Origin: Dichetophora obliterata | Lineage: Eukaryota; Arthropoda; Insecta; Diptera; Sciomyzidae | Assembly (NCBI GenBank): GCA_963920525.1 | Contig: OY986439.1 | Location: 27,910,819-27,974,818 of the forward strand | Direction: 5' to 3' | Length of the DNA stretch: 64,000 bases | Shown here: positions 55,598-64,000 of the stretch, piece by piece | How the letters are laid out: each line of letters opens with the position of its first letter | Position numbering within the stretch: the stretch's first letter is position 1 | Translations under genes and position numbers: made by a program | Notes under the pieces: generated by a model | What the model saw: only the letters and a program-made list of their open reading frames with translations | The model's database searches: none | Told to the model about the DNA's origin: nothing

Positions 55598-56159
55598 GAA
55601 AACACAAAAAAAAGCAAAAAACATGTTATCAGAAAACTTGGCGTAACTGATTAATTTTGTAACCGATTTTTATGATCTTACCTGTTTTAGAAACCAACTT
55701 TAATATGATTGTCAATAAAATTTAATAAAGCAGAATTTTCTGCCTAACGGTCAATTTAGAGCGAGATGAAAATTAACATTTTTTAATTTTTTTTTTTTTT
55801 TTACTTTATCGACCGTAACTGAGCCATTTTTGAACTGATTGCCAAAATGTTTTTTTTTATTAAAAGGTACAAATCAGATCTGTAAAATAAAAGCAAAATT
55901 TTGAAAATCGGTTAATGCAGAGTAAACTTATGATTTTTTGAACTTGTAATTTTGGGAATATCGTACTCTATGGACTCCAGCAAAACAGAATTGCTGCATG
56001 AGAACCCCTGCATATTTTGTGTGTAGCACTGTGTTATTTTTCATTATTAACCGGAAGGATTGTTCTTTCAAACAAAAAAATAAATTTAAGAAAATATTCA
56101 GTAGTTTTTTTTATAGATTTTAAAAAAAAAGTTATTTGGCGGACCCTGTATATAAATAT

Positions 56160-56446
56160 GGTAAAATCTTGGCAATGATGTTACGATAATGCCAAAATCA
56201 AATTACTTTTATGGTATTTACTGCATTTTGGTAGTTTGTGGTATTTTGAGGTATTTTTTGGTAATTTGAGGTATTGTGTGGTATATGAGGTTTTGTGGTA
56301 TTTTGTCGCAAATTTTGAGGAATTTTGTGGTAATTTGAGGTATTTTAGGAGTGTGGTAATTTGTTAGAATTAAGTGCGAGATAAAGAGAAATTTGGTGGT
56401 AATTTCATTTGACGACACTGCAATCAGCTGTTGTTTTAGTTACATT
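56160..56446. repeat. GGTATTTTGAGGTAATTTG repeat block
   Basis: Imperfect repeats of TTTGAGGTATTTTGTGGTA fill 56215-56350. This is the complement of the motif at 47550-47640. No coding. Confidence 0.6.
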
Positions 56447-56737
56447 AGGGGTATTCATGATTCAGTGCACTTGCCTGTGCAGTTGAGGACTTGAGGGCTT
56501 GTGCAGTTGTGCAGTTAGGTTTTCGTGAACACACCACCATCACTATTTCAAAGCTGTCAACATTTTTCAATGCACACAAGTGCACAACTGCTCAAGTCCT
56601 CAAGTCCTCAAGTTGAAGGTAATAGTAGAAAAGCACTTGTGCAGATTTTTGAAGTACATACAATTTGTTTTTGTAAAGTGCACAATTCCTCAAGTCCTCA
56701 ACTGCACAGGCAAGTGCACTGAATCGTGAATACCCCT
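56447..56737. mobile_element. miniature inverted-repeat element (291 bp)
   Basis: AGGGGTATTCATGATTCAG at the left and, reverse-complemented, AGGGGTATTCACGATTCAG at the right; arms agree for about 50 bp. ATT lies outside both ends. The arms repeat GTGCAGTTGAGGACTTGAGG words. Non-coding. Confidence 0.8.
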
Positions 56738-59700
56738 ATTAATTCATCTTGGCCCATATGAATAAAAAGAAGCATCTTCAGTAATTTGTAGTGGCTACCA
56801 AGAAGTAAAGTGCAACAAAAAAGGACAGAGACGAGCAAATTATTTCGTACATTTTGTTTTATTTACAAAAATTCTAAATACATTTTAAATAAATAAAATT
56901 TAATCAAAAAAACCATCAAAATGTGGATTTTCTGTGTATTTTAAGAGTTCAAAAACTTTGTTTTTCCCTTAATAAGTGAATTCTTCAGGGTTATAGAAAA
57001 AGAAAATTGCTCTAAAAAGTTGTTTATCTAAATTTCGTAACCATTTTTTTGTTGTTTTTTGCTCATAAGCAATAGCGAGCGTTTTGCTATGTTTTTCCGA
57101 ATGTACGTCGTAAGCAGCATACATACTCCTATCGCCGCTGACTATGTAAGGTAGATGTCATCAGTGTTTTTAATTGTATACAAGCTTTGGAAGACCACGC
57201 GGCTCTATTTTATTTAAGAAATAATTGGTTTCGTCATATACATGAGAAGAGTTTTTTTAAAGCTTTAAACACTTTCGCACCTTATTTAAAAACGAAGCTA
57301 TTGATGTAATCGTATATAAAATATTATTGCATTAACGAGACGTTAAAAATAATCTGCATAACGCCAGCATTTAGCTTATTGAAATTTAACTTTCTTATGC
57401 TATTACCAATTAGTTTTTTTTTCTTTTGAAACGATTTCAATTGCAGCTAAAAATAAGCCAGCTTAAATAAACAAAGTCTTACAAAACAAATTTATTTCAC
57501 AATCACACAAAAGTCATTGAATATTATTACCATAACTCACACCTGAATACGAAATACACACGTGCTCGTAGTAAAAAACATAAAATTATTGGAATAGAAA
57601 TCATTCCTTCAAATTTATACCCAGCCAGAGACATCATGTAACACATAACAAGAATAACAACAACAACAACACCAACAACAACAACAACATTCAATGGTAT
57701 ATTCCAACTTACGATTGAATTCTCGCTTAGGTCGTTGCAGTTACTATTTTGTTAGATCGACTCCATCGAGAATACGTTTTGACGTTATGTTGCGTTACGT
57801 GTTTGGAAATCATCATCAACATCATTAACCACCACCACCACCACCGCCAGCTAAACCACCAACTACATCACTACGTGAACCCTACCAAAAACCATAGCGA
57901 AAAGTCAACTTTTCAACATAAACTGCCACCAAACTCAATGTGTAAAAATAACCCAACAACTGGTGGTTGGCATCGTCGGCGTCATAAATTTCATATCTGA
58001 TTTCCGTTACTTACAGGATAATCCGTTGGTAGCATCCAAAAATGTGCATGAATCGTGTGCCGCACGATTTCTTAGCTTTTTGCACCTTTTTCGCCTTTCG
58101 AGGAATTTGTGACCTCCTTCTTTCTCCGCCACCTTCCTCAGCAGCCATCATAAGCTATTAGAATTCATTCGAATTTTCATTTTCATTTGAATTTTTCCTC
58201 TAGAGTCTTGTGTGTCTGTCCGTTCCCACCGTCTGCTATCCAATCAGCTTTTGGGGCCAATTGCTGCTGCTTCTGCTGTGCGGCTCCTGATGAAGTCATA
58301 ATAATTTTCATAAGCATCGTCATCGTTGGGGTGCCATGATTACAGGATTATATCTTGAAATCCAGTATTCATGGTAGTAAAGGTGAAAATACAACAACCA
58401 CAAGTGATATGAAATAAATAAAAATTGTTATACGTTTCTTTGCGCCGTTGAACTTTAACTTCCGTTTTCGTTTTAAATAATTTTTCCTATGATTGCGCCG
58501 ATAAACGATTTGTGGATTTTTTTCCGTCACGTTTTCTTTGGACTCCCTTTTTTTATTACAGTTGACTGGTGAATTGAGATGCAAGAATTCATATAAAAAA
58601 TTGTATACTCTAATTGAAATTGATTGGAAATCATTTTATTGACAAAATTGAAGCAAAAAATAAATTAAGGGAGCAATAAATACTTAAAGAAGAAAATTAT
58701 TTTAAATGATGTTCTATGTTAAAAACAACTTTGATATGATTTTAATTACGCAAAATATGTGTATTGACTTAATACATTTTTGTATGTCTGACTCTCGACA
58801 TGGGTATCGAAAGCTTAATGGTTGGAGGATGTCCTACTACGATTATTTTTGAAACCACTTTAGAACACTTTTCAATCTCAGCTATGATTCAAACAACTTT
58901 TCCATGGTAAAACAGCTCCCTTTTCACAGTAAAGCGTTAATTTAAAACTATTGGACATAATTTTAACAAATATTTTTATTTTTATCTACCTTTAGTTCAT
59001 AAATCTTTTAAACGAAAACCAGATCAAGATTACGGAAAAAATTCGTCATAAGTTTGAATAAGTTGTTTCAAATATTATTGTATGTAAGACATTTAAATTT
59101 CCAGAATGCAAACTTTATATATGACAGTATTCTACTAGGTAAAAAAAAACTTAACTTCGAAACACATTAAATTTTTCAGTAAGGATTTGCCCTATTTTCT
59201 TGGAAATGCCCATTTAACTGGTTTTTTTACGCGCCTAAAGAGGTTTTCGCTTCGAAGATCCCAGCTAAATCAGTTGAGTCATTCATAAACAGTGTTACCG
59301 TCGACAATTTCTAAAAGATGGCAAAAAAGGGGGTTTCAAAAATAAAAGGGGCAATATGAATAAAACAGCAAAATGTTTTAAGCGTATATTAAGTTAAAAA
59401 AAATATATATATACAAAAATTTTAAAATTAATTGTTAGTAAATAAAAAATTTATTCACATAAAAATATTAAATTTATATTTATAATAATATGTATATTTT
59501 ATTAAATACACTTAAGTCTGGATATAACGAACCCTTGAAATAGTGAATAGCTCCCAAAAAATATAAAAATATAAAAAAATAATAGTTTTAAGACTTAAGA
59601 AAAAACATAAATTAAAAAAAAATCACTTTCAAAAATGCGAACAATCTGGATGCAATGAATAGGCCTTGCAAAAATTAATTCAGTATATCTAGATTCTACT

Positions 59701-59944
59701 GTATGTATAATAAAATCTACAAAATCCAAATTTGTGAAAGTTTAACTAACACTCCTCGATTTCATATAATAAAAGAAGTAAAGTTACATGAAAAACATTT
59801 CTAATATACAGGGTGTCGAAGAACTAGCGCATAATATCGTGGGGAGATTGTCAGTCATGAGGATAGAACAAATTGTTTGATTTGAAGTGGAACACATGGG
59901 TGTCATTTCGTTTTACTCCATTAAACATATGATTTTATTTTAAG
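56738..59944. other. mostly unique non-coding sequence with simple repeats
   Basis: It contains a CAACAACAACAACAC run at 57655-57690, ACC/CAT-rich sequence at 57800-57850 and a less AT-rich, possibly regulatory or intronic stretch at 58020-58340 (GCTGCTGCTTCTGCTGTGCGG). 59810-59830 has TACAGGGTGTCGAAGAAC, which looks like one Tc1/mariner-type end with no partner. The histidine-rich open frame at 57749 comes from the triplet repeats. No gene that I can support. Confidence 0.45.
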
Positions 59945-59984
59945 TAAATGTGTTTACCAACCATACAATTTGTATTCCTCTCAT

Positions 59985-61151
59985 CACAAGCAAAATTATG
60001 CAATAATTATGCAAGCCATGGTGGTGGTGATGCTATGTTTATAAGGGAGGGTATTAAATGCCAGCTTGTTTGTAGATCAAGTCCTTCTGACAAAGTGGAG
60101 TTTCTTTTTCTTGAAGTAGCATACGCATCGAGTAAGCTTCTTGTAGGTTCAGCATATAGACCCAACCGCGCTATAGACACCGACGTTTTTATTGATAGGG
60201 TCGAGGCTTTGTCACTTTCATACTCTGACATAATCATCTGTGGCGATTTTAATAGTAACATTTTGGGAAGAATCTCATCTTGTCGATGATATGAAATCTA
60301 TTGGACTTTCTCTATCAAATACGACCACACCAATACACTTTTCGAACACTAAAAATACTTTGCTAGACCTCTTTTTCGTGAATGAAACCAGTAAAATCTT
60401 GCTTTACGATCAGTAATCTGCACCTATGTTTTCTAAACATGATCTTATATTTCTAGCGTACGACTTTAAATTGATTCCTAAAGAGGAAAAGTTAACGTTT
60501 CGTGACTTTAAAAATGTTGATCGTATATCGTTGTTTGCTGAAGTCGAAAGCATAAATTGGTCCACTTTATTTTCTGTCCCACAGGTAAATGACCAAGCTG
60601 TGTTTTTTGAAAATAATATAAAAGATCTTTTTAACAAATATGTTCCCAATAAAACTAAAATTTTTAAACACAACCAGCCACCTTGGTTTTCAAGTAGGAT
60701 AAAAATGCTAATAAGAATGCGCAATGAGGCTTTTAATAGGTGGAAGAGGTTCAAGATGCCTGAGCTACAAGATTACTTTAAGCAATCAAGAAGAGATGTC
60801 GTTCGAGAGGTGTCAGCTGCTGAGCTGGCACACTTCGAACATAAGTTTGCATTTGCCCTGAATGGTAAGCAGAAATGGAATCTTCTGCGAAAAATTGGAA
60901 TAGGCAAAAGTGTGACCTGTGATAATCATCATACTGATGTTAATGAGCTAAACAAAAACTTTACTAGCTTACCTATGCCTACTTCTCGACCAGATTTTTA
61001 TGAAGACATAAGCCCACCGCATTTACTTTCGAGTTTTAGTTTTTCCTGCGTGGACCAAAACGAAGTTGTTCAGAGTATGCTAGCAGTAAAATCAAATGCT
61101 ATGGGCACGGATAAAATGCATCCAATTTTTATCAGGATGCTTCTCCCACAG
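59985..61151 (+). pseudogene. CR1-group LINE fragment: endonuclease and linker, broken
   Basis: An apurinic-type endonuclease is recognisable by SHGGGDAMFIREG, LLVGSAYRPNR and IIICGDFNSNIL (about 60230-60262), then LLDLFFVNE and SKHDLIFLA. Defects: frameshift at about 60265 (after SNILG) and an in-frame TAA at about 60414. The frame then stays open to 61151 through PPWFSSRIK, KQKWNLLRKIGIG and SNAMGTDKMHPIFIRMLLPQ, just before the reverse transcriptase. There a second LINE is inserted in opposite orientation. The 5' end is truncated or decayed near 59985. Confidence 0.8.
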
Positions 61152-61542
61152 TTTATTTATTTATTTATTTAATTTAATTATCATGTTCACATATAAGACA
61201 AAGTCTTTTAAATGCAGTAAGAAATCAAAGAATAACAACAAGTTATAACCAACAAATAAATAAAAACAAAAAAATTTTAATTTACTTATTTTAAATTAAA
61301 AAAAAAGAAAAAAATTGTAAACACGACTAAATTTAACTTTAAATTTTAAATTTAAGTTATAATCAACAAACAAATGCATTTGACTCAAGAAATTAAATTT
61401 AGTTATAAGCTTCAATTTTAACAATAAATTATAATTGAATTGAATTTAGACTTATGTATAAATTACCTTTAAGGAACTTTATCAAAAAATTAAGAAGATA
61501 ACATTAATAGAATAGAAAATAGAAGATAGAAGAAAGATAGTA

Positions 61543-63498
61543 TCAAGAAAAGTGTTGGAATATTGCATGCTTAAAGTTGTGCTTATTTCGGATACTTTTG
61601 ATTCTTGAAGGTAGCGAATTCCACATTCTGATAGCGTTCACAAAAAAGAGTCTGTTAGAATTCAAAAAATTGTATACAGGGATTACAAGGTTCATATTTC
61701 TGGTCGATCTACAAAACTGTAACTTATTAAATAAGTAATTAGGAGTTTGTGTATAAATCAAGTTATGCAAAAAAATACAGTTTCTAGCATCCAAATAATT
61801 GAAAATATTGCAACCAAGTACTCGATTGCTCAAATGACTTATACGGTCAAACTTTTTAAGACCATAAACGTATCTGACAGCATTATTAAACACAAGTTGT
61901 AACTTAAGCTTTGACCTCGAATCAAACTTACTGTATACAACTTCTGAGTAGGAAATTATTGGCATTATGAGTTGAACCACTAGCTTTCTTCTAGTCTCAA
62001 CAGGCACAAATGATGCAGTTCTTCTCAGGTTCCGTAGGATATAGTAAACTTTACAAACAACAGAGTTTATATGATCTTCACAGAAAAGTGAGGAGTTAAT
62101 ATAGTAACCGAGATTTTTAACTTTACCTATAAATTTCAAGTCGACTCCATTCAGAAAAATGGCTGGTATATCAGAAAAAGAGTATCTAGACTTAAAAATC
62201 GGCATAACAAATGATTTAAGAGGGTTAAGATTAAGCTTATTAGCTTTAGCCCAATCTACTATTTTACTCATGTCTTCATTTACCTCAATACATAAATCAT
62301 CAACAAGATCAATTGGTTTGGACAAGTACAGCTGAAGATCATCAGCATATGCATGCATGGTTACATGACGGCATTTGCTGAAAATATCATTAAGAAACAT
62401 TGCAAATAAAAGCGGACCAAGTACCGAGCCTTGAGGAACTCCACAGGATAAATTGTTAAAAGCAGACAGACTATTTCCCACCCTTACTCTTTGAGACCTT
62501 CCAACTAAGTAATTATATAACAGACGGACCGCAGTAATAGAAAACCCAAAATTAAGTTCTAGTTTTTGACATAGTAATAAATGGTCAACAGAGTCAAATG
62601 CTTTTGAAAAGTCCAACATGCAAAGCAAGCTTATATGCCCCATATCATATGATAATCTTATGTCATCTAGGATCTTCACAATAGCTGTAGAGCAGCTGTG
62701 GCCAGGTCGAAAACCAGATTGAAGTGGTGACATAAGGTTAAATTTTCTAATGTGTTCGGAGATTTGTACAGCCATGAGAGACTCACATACTTTTGATAAA
62801 GCTGGTAAAAGACTTACCGGACGAAAATCACACGGTTCACAGGCATTGGGTTTTTTAGCTATAGGAATGATTGTAGCAGCTTTCCACGCATCAGGGAAGC
62901 AAGAACTTGTGAAACAGTGATTCATTATGTGTGTCAAAGGGCTTATGATGAAAGGTAAAATTATTTTTATAAATTTAATAGCTATTCCATCTTCACCCAC
63001 TGCATTTGATTTAATATTATTAACGCAACGAGCAACATCACACTCATTTACAGCAACAAACTGAAAATTACATGGCCTTTCGGTAGTAAAAACTATCGTA
63101 TTATCGACAGATGTGTTATAAGTAGATGTTGAGGTAGCGATAAAATAATCATTAAGAATAATAGGATCAATTAGAAAATCATCGGATTTCACATTACATA
63201 CTCCAGCCTGTCTTAAATTGTTCCAAAGATTTTTGGAAGGTTGTGCTAAACTTAGCTTCGACATGAAAAAAGTGCGTTTAGATAATTTAACAATGCAGTT
63301 AGCTTCATTTCTAGCTCTTTTGTGCTGTTCCCAATTAGATGTTGTCGGGTTTCTCTTCCAACGATTATAAGTTTTATTACGTTTTTTCAGGGCCAATTTA
63401 ACATTATTTGTAAACCAGGGACAACTTCTGTTAGAGACACGACGTGTAGTCAATGGAACATACAACTCAAATAATTCACAAATTATATTACTTAAAAA
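61543..63498 (-). CDS. LINE ORF2 reverse transcriptase region
   Basis: Uninterrupted reverse transcriptase. Counted in the frame that opens upstream at 63585: PWFTNN linker near residue 56, FRPVSLLPALSK at 254, LCMLDFSKAFDSVDH at 321, CGVPQGSVLGPLLF at 381 and the active site YADD at 413-416. Then come the thumb region and a C-terminal stretch with IRMWNSLPSRI typical of CR1/jockey-group ORF2. Catalytic aspartates in LDFSKAFD and YADD are present. It ends at 61543 with FQHFS. It would continue directly from the endonuclease frame but for one indel at the A7 run, 63494-63500. Confidence 0.9.
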   Translation of the reverse strand, partial: FLSNIICELFELYVPLTTRRVSNRSCPWFTNNVKLALKKRNKTYNRWKRNPTTSNWEQHKRARNEANCIVKLSKRTFFMSKLSLAQPSKNLWNNLRQAGVCNVKSDDFLIDPIILNDYFIATSTSTYNTSVDNTIVFTTERPCNFQFVAVNECDVARCVNNIKSNAVGEDGIAIKFIKIILPFIISPLTHIMNHCFTSSCFPDAWKAATIIPIAKKPNACEPCDFRPVSLLPALSKVCESLMAVQISEHIRKFNLMSPLQSGFRPGHSCSTAIVKILDDIRLSYDMGHISLLCMLDFSKAFDSVDHLLLCQKLELNFGFSITAVRLLYNYLVGRSQRVRVGNSLSAFNNLSCGVPQGSVLGPLLFAMFLNDIFSKCRHVTMHAYADDLQLYLSKPIDLVDDLCIEVNEDMSKIVDWAKANKLNLNPLKSFVMPIFKSRYSFSDIPAIFLNGVDLKFIGKVKNLGYYINSSLFCEDHINSVVCKVYYILRNLRRTASFVPVETRRKLVVQLIMPIISYSEVVYSKFDSRSKLKLQLVFNNAVRYVYGLKKFDRISHLSNRVLGCNIFNYLDARNCIFLHNLIYTQTPNYLFNKLQFCRSTRNMNLVIPVYNFLNSNRLFFVNAIRMWNSLPSRIKSIRNKHNFKHAIFQHFS

Positions 63499-64000
63499 AA
63501 TACAACTTCTCATTAACAGTACTAAGAAACCAACATTCGGACCAATTAATGATAGACAGGTCATTATACAACGAAACATAATCAATAGCTTTATAATTAC
63601 GAAATGAAACAGTTTTAACAGTTAAAATCGGTGTCAAAGTTATATTCAAAGAACAAAAAAGAAGATCATGGTCAGATATAAACGATAATTGGTCGAAAAG
63701 CAAAACAGTAGAAACATCTGAAACAATAAAAAGATCTAATAAACTTGGAGTAGCATTAATTGCATAGCGCGTAAGTAAACTGGTATTTACTATTTGGAGA
63801 CCAACTTCAGTCAGACGATCAATAAAATTACCAACAAGACTATCCTTAAATAAAACATTTATATTTAAATCACCACAAAAAACGAAGTGATCATAGTCAA
63901 TTGCACAATTCAACAATATAGTAAACAATTGCTCCAAACAACAATTACGATTCGGATTATACACACACGACAAGAAAACTTTTGTACAACTGTCATAGAT
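63488..64000 (-). CDS. LINE ORF2 endonuclease region (partial, 5' end off window)
   Basis: Frame open to the window edge. Visible motifs: VFLSCVYNPNR, VFCGDLNINVL (the GDFN-type metal site with L for F), PSLLDLFIVSD and ISDHDLLFCSL (SDH catalytic block). The order is that of the apurinic-like endonuclease of non-LTR retrotransposons. The frame stops right after the T7 tract (minus strand), one base out of phase with the reverse transcriptase. A single-base length change there would account for the whole break. Confidence 0.88.
   Translation of the reverse strand: MYDSCTKVFLSCVYNPNRNCCLEQLFTILLNCAIDYDHFVFCGDLNINVLFKDSLVGNFIDRLTEVGLQIVNTSLLTRYAINATPSLLDLFIVSDVSTVLLFDQLSFISDHDLLFCSLNITLTPILTVKTVSFRNYKAIDYVSLYNDLSIINWSECWFLSTVNEKLYFFK

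Larger units (their letters stand above)
53892..56033 (+). mobile_element. TTA-flanked transposon with ~500-bp inverted repeats and a gene fragment
   Basis: TTA lies outside both ends (53889-53891, 56034-56036). The termini are CACAGTGATACAAAAG and CACAGTGCTACACACAAAA. The left arm (to about 54420) and right arm (from about 55588) match for more than 400 bp. The right arm lacks about 75 bp between two ACGA words. Comparison with the intact paralogous DD41D sequence at 55195-55225 shows that the empty site is GAAATTATTTTTC, so the 3-bp duplication is certain. It carries the C-terminal end of the Cys-rich family gene and a DD41D fragment. Confidence 0.85.
52840..56148 (+). mobile_element. DD41D (rosa-type) mariner-like element, interrupted
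   Basis: The left end CAGGGTCCGCCATCTAACG and the right end reverse-complemented CAGGGTCCGCCAAATAAC are flanked by TA (in TATA context on both sides). Its transposase remnant is at 52957-53891. A 2142-bp TTA-flanked transposon (53892-56033) splits it near the 3' end; the terminal sequence resumes at 56034. Without the insertion it would be about 1.16 kb, shorter than a full element because of an internal deletion. Confidence 0.85.
61152..64000 (-). mobile_element. CR1-group LINE, nearly intact, 5' part beyond the window
   Basis: The minus-strand element ends in a (TAAA)n tail at 61152-61175 (TTTATTTATTTATTTATT on plus) after a roughly 370-bp 3' untranslated region. The coding region runs from 61543 off the window end. 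It is inserted inside the related LINE at 59985-61151, immediately after its LLPQ codons. There is no RNase H domain, unlike the I-type element at 16-18 kb. Confidence 0.88.

Noticed and set aside
57749..58000. Histidine-rich small protein
   Set aside because: The histidines come from a CAT/CAC triplet repeat, and there is no conserved context or domain.

Overview
The window reads as repeat-rich, AT-rich chromosomal DNA of an insect, probably a fly. The reasons are very short introns (63, 66 and 113 bp), a Mos1-type mariner, I-clade and CR1-group LINEs, a tRNA-derived SINE, and piggyBac-, hAT-, Tc1- and DD41D-type DNA transposons. There are no operons, ribosome-binding sites or CRISPR arrays. 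Species-level assignment is not possible by eye.

Only two host-type genes are visible, both on the minus strand. At 39036-41312 is a two-exon, 737-codon gene descended from a pogo/Tigger/CENP-B-like transposase. Two of its three catalytic aspartates are replaced, so it looks domesticated. At 23096-27321 are the last four exons of a protein with a DUF4806-like C-terminus; one intron has swollen to about 3.5 kb with piggyBac, Tc1 and tandem-repeat insertions.

The rest is a stack of mobile DNA. Region 1-6.7 kb: a piggyBac-like miniature, then a three-level nest (miniature element > TTA-flanked transposon > intact Mos1-like mariner), then a complete SINE. 7-12.7 kb: a piggyBac-like and a hAT-like element, then about 1.9 kb of degenerate repeat ending in a near-perfect 15-bp minisatellite. 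15-21 kb: TTA/TAA-flanked miniatures, a broken I-clade LINE and a Tc1 element carrying two further insertions. 21-33.5 kb: fold-back repeats, the DUF4806 gene and a long-inverted-repeat MULE-like element. 32.5-38 kb: hAT-type fold-backs, one of them holding several nested elements. 41-50 kb: more miniatures. 52.8-56.2 kb: a second nest (DD41D > TTA-flanked transposon > DD41D fragment). 60-64 kb: two related LINEs, one inserted into the other in opposite orientation.

The strongest candidate for an under-described system is the pair of TTA-flanked transposons at 1982-5804 and 53892-56033. Both begin CAC, both duplicate TTA, and both carry remnants of the same cysteine-rich gene family (CxxC motifs, then IDASK, CGDLK and GER[YF]H[KQ]DI blocks). 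That family is normally met as an unclassified insect protein. Two independent insertions with the same ends and target site suggest that it is the transposase of the element. CAC ends with a TWA target resemble Chapaev3-type (CMC) elements, but that link is inference.
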